Source: Priapulus caudatus (taxonomy: Eukaryota; Priapulida; Priapulimorpha; Priapulimorphida; Priapulidae). From it: a stretch of 47,653 bases of DNA. Location of the stretch: positions 255,975 through 303,627 of the forward strand of contig NW_014577091.1 in assembly GCF_000485595.1 (NCBI RefSeq), read 5' to 3'. The position numbers and the translations under genes are program-made. The first letter of the stretch is position 1. Each line of letters starts with the position of its first letter. This document shows, in pieces, positions 45,158 through 47,653 of this stretch. The notes below the pieces were generated by a model, which made no database searches, had not been told where the DNA came from, and saw only the letters and a list, made by a program, of their open reading frames with translations.

Positions 45158-45251
45158 TAGTACTATATACAATATTACTAAACCTCAGGTATATATATTA
45201 TAATATAAATTAATTAATAAATCATATTATAATTTGGTAGTTTACCTTACC

Positions 45252-45274
45252 ACCCTAACCCTAACCCTAACCCT
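45252..45274 (-). repeat. interstitial telomere-like repeat (CCCTAA)
   Basis: CCCTAACCCTAACCCTAACC and one more CCTA, i.e. between three and four TTAGGG units on the minus strand. Confidence 0.9.
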
Positions 45275-45489
45275 ACTCGTATGTATGTAATTTGTGTACG
45301 ATACAGCCACCAGGCTCCTCCCTACGTTGCGCAAACCGGGCGCGCCCGCCCTGTTTGGGAAAACTCCCCCCCCCCGTTTCAATCGTTGCGCCACGTTTAA
45401 ATTACCTCGGCCCCGATTAAATTCCACCACAATAACAGGTTGACAGCGCGGGAATCGATCGTCAAGAATTCCCATTCAACCAGGACCAC

Positions 45490-45710
45490 CGGCACGTGTA
45501 TTTTTACCGTACCACTAATGCGTAACGTCCTACATTACGCATGCGCTGCAGCCACACACAAGTACAAACAGTCACACTATCCCAAACCCAACCCCTAACA
45601 CTAACTGTAAACCGACTCGGTATCTTATATACAAGTACCCCAAATACCGTCTAATGGTGTGGTGTGCTGGCGATTTTACGCCATAGTGGTACGGTAAAAA
45701 ACACGACCCG
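45490..45710. mobile_element. possible foldback element
   Basis: CACGTGTATTTTTACCGTACC near 45491 pairs with GGTACGGTAAAAAACACGA ending near 45707. Arms are about 35 bp and imperfect, enclosing about 150 bp. No target duplication established. Confidence 0.5.
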
Positions 45711-46490
45711 GACCCCCCTAGACGATTCTGCAGCCGCGATATCCAGCGCCGAAGCGGCGCCAACGCGCCCTGCGGCACGCTTTCACAACATCGCCTGCAC
45801 TCTCTGGATTTAACTTCAACGGGTCGTCTGCGTACTGCGCCAAAGCCGTTATTTGTTCGCTTGAGTTGAGCATTCTTGCCTGATTGACGAACTGATTTCA
45901 CTACCCATGTAGCCTTTGAGACTTGCTTGAAATGCCTCGTTATAACTTTTTCTTGGCGACTCGGCGCGCTTGGTTTGCTGTAAAAAACCGACTTTGACTT
46001 TTTTGTTCACATCTGTAAACAATATATAAGCGCTACATGCGTTGAGCGTTGACTGGCTGAGATTAGAGGATGCGATATATATGGACAATACAACATGTTT
46101 TCGACTATTCGCTAATAAATCAGTTTACAGTTAGTTTCATTGTCACTCTTATGCTGCCTATTGTAATCTCATGTCCATAGTTACACTCCTCATCGAAACT
46201 AAGATTTAAACATGGATTTCAGAAGTAGCCTAAACTGTGAACAGTCGGAAGCCCATTGAACTGTAAGTGTTCCGTTAAGAATTTCCGCTGAAATTCCCGG
46301 ACGGCTCCGACTCAGGACGGCCCAAAAGATAGAGAACATGGTCCCAATAAAACCTAATGGCTGCCTCGTACTGGGCGTGATATCTACAGGCCACCTATAT
46401 ATATAGTGATATCTAACACGATCCCCCAATGCGAGCATCGAATTGTATCGGACACCCTACGGAATACTTTATTACTACAATACATGTTAC
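45711..46490. other. no gene seen
   Basis: Mixed DNA; short open frames only, none recognisable. Confidence 0.35.
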
Positions 46491-46498
46491 ATAATTAC

Positions 46499-46650
46499 TA
46501 GTAAGTACTACTAGTACTACTAGAGACCAGGACTACTAGTACTATTACTAGTTACTACAAGGAGCCTAATAATGACAAACTGGTGTTACCCGGTACTAGT
46601 AAGTTACTAATATTATAATGACGACTCCTGTTAGTGCTTACTAGTACTCC
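46499..46650. repeat. ACTAGT-rich patch
   Basis: TACTAGTACTACTAG-type palindromic motifs, like 34302-34371 but more degraded. Confidence 0.7.
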
Positions 46651-46659
46651 TACTAAATA

Positions 46660-46860
46660 TAATAGAATATAATGCCTAACTAAATACTGAAATCTATTTA
46701 CTACAACTTCGTTCATATTTCTTATAGCATACGGCCTACTCTCTTTGACTATTATTGCCCGAGTTTCCTGTAATTTCCGTTCGAAATCCTACGTCCAACG
46801 TACGCTGCGGCTGCCATTGCTCTCGCGTGCGTACTGTTGCACGCTTTACACTAGATATAT
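46660..46860. repeat. diverged single arm related to 34779-35223
   Basis: Shares ATAATGCYAAMTAAATAC, GAAATCTATTTACTAC, CTATTATTGCC and TTTCCTGTAA, in the same order as the left arm of the 34.8 kb inverted repeat. Confidence 0.6.
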
Positions 46861-47653
46861 ATAACAGGTAGGAAAGCGTTGCTAGCAAAAATTCGCTCGA
46901 CGCTCGGCTTTATTTGACAGTTTCACGCGACGAATACACATCCACAGCTTTCCAATCTTGTTATCTCCTTGCAACAACAGTGGTCACTTGTTATAAAAAC
47001 ATAATGAATTTTTTTTATCTTCTGTTCGTAACCGAGCTGTGTCATGCAAAATCACCACAAAAGACGACGAAAGTTTCTCGCATTCGCGAACCTTGCCAGT
47101 AATGGAAAATGGACGGTCAGAATCAGGCAAAACACCTACCGCGCCGCTCTTCGTGACGCTCATCTTGCGCCGGCAACGCTGTGCAACGTTTTAGCCAACG
47201 TTCCGAATGCGCGAGCGTCGTACGGAGTTGGAAGCAGTGGCGCCGCCTGCGCACCGCCCTATAGCCCATAAGACTGGCACTCTGCTTCCACCTCCGGCTT
47301 AGCTTAGTCACTCGATGGGTAATCGGAGGTGGGAAGCGAGTCCAGTCTATATAGCCTTTGTCCTTGCCAGCCATATTCATATACTGGCGCAAAAAGGTTC
47401 TGCCGAACCGCCGAGAAATGTTTCGTTCAGTCTTTCTGTGATTTCGCGCTGACACAGCTCCGGTTACGCAACAGAGACATTATGTGTATAACACGTGAAC
47501 ACTGCGTCACGTCCCAAAATGTCTGCCCTCTGCTGATCCCCCACTAAAATTGTGACTGTTCGCTGGCAGCTATGTATGCCTGTGCCCGGTCTAAGCATTT
47601 CGGCCACGCGATCCATAGCTCGCCCAGCGCTGCATACTTCGTTAGACGTAGTG
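46861..47653. other. right end, no gene recognised
   Basis: Contains a long imperfect hairpin at about 47270-47345 (CTGCTTCCACCTCCG against CGGAGGTGGGAAGCG). Open frames on both strands encode nothing I can name. Confidence 0.35.

Noticed and set aside
44607-45172. Ile/Tyr/Leu/Ser open frames
   Set aside because: Translation of the ATAG/ATAA repeat only.
47044-47455. Basic open frames on both strands near the right end, considered as a terminal exon
   Set aside because: No domain, no supported splice sites, and the opposite strand is open over the same bases.

Overview
This window looks like nuclear DNA of an animal: genes are split by many short GT-AG introns and surrounded by micro- and minisatellites and small inverted-repeat transposons. 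The two recognisable proteins are conserved across animals. The intron-dense layout and repeat content would suit an early-branching marine invertebrate such as a sponge, but that placement is tentative. No bacterial, viral or plasmid gene organisation is visible.

Left end (1-1270, + strand): the last three coding exons of a mitochondrial-type NADP-dependent isocitrate dehydrogenase (IDH2-like). The rest of the gene lies outside the window. A 5.3 kb intergenic stretch with a GTGCGTG-type minisatellite and CA/ACGC microsatellites follows. The downstream neighbour runs tail-to-tail with IDH2.

Centre (6590-33844, - strand): one 27 kb gene encodes a p190 RhoGAP (co-orthologue of vertebrate ARHGAP35 and ARHGAP5). 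I could chain 28 coding exons with matching phases into one frame of 1768 codons. In order they encode an N-terminal GTPase-like domain, four FF domains, two pseudo-GTPase domains, a long middle region with Tyr-x-x-Val motifs and a proline-rich segment, a polybasic stretch and a C-terminal RhoGAP domain with its arginine finger. The introns carry a PIF/Harbinger-like MITE, a TTAA-flanked MITE, another foldback element, a hairpin containing telomere-like repeats, and a 1.35 kb tandem array (about 29 units of 45-48 bp) whose unit resembles the real exon-2 splice acceptor beside it.

Right third (33845-47653): no convincing gene. It holds the p190 5' flank and a mosaic of repeats: a 445 bp inverted repeat, a GA-rich tract, two hAT-like MITEs, a duplicated repeat of about 1 kb carrying nuclear-receptor-like half-sites (one copy with an insertion), a short ~210 bp satellite, a 1.4 kb pyrimidine-rich minisatellite, ATAG repeats, a possible Helitron 3' end and interstitial telomere-like repeats.

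The two genes have no evident functional link: one is a metabolic enzyme, the other a Rho-family cytoskeletal regulator. The parts most worth a second look are the splice-site-like minisatellite in intron 1, the tyrosine-motif and C-terminal features of this p190, and the density of small transposons inside one gene.
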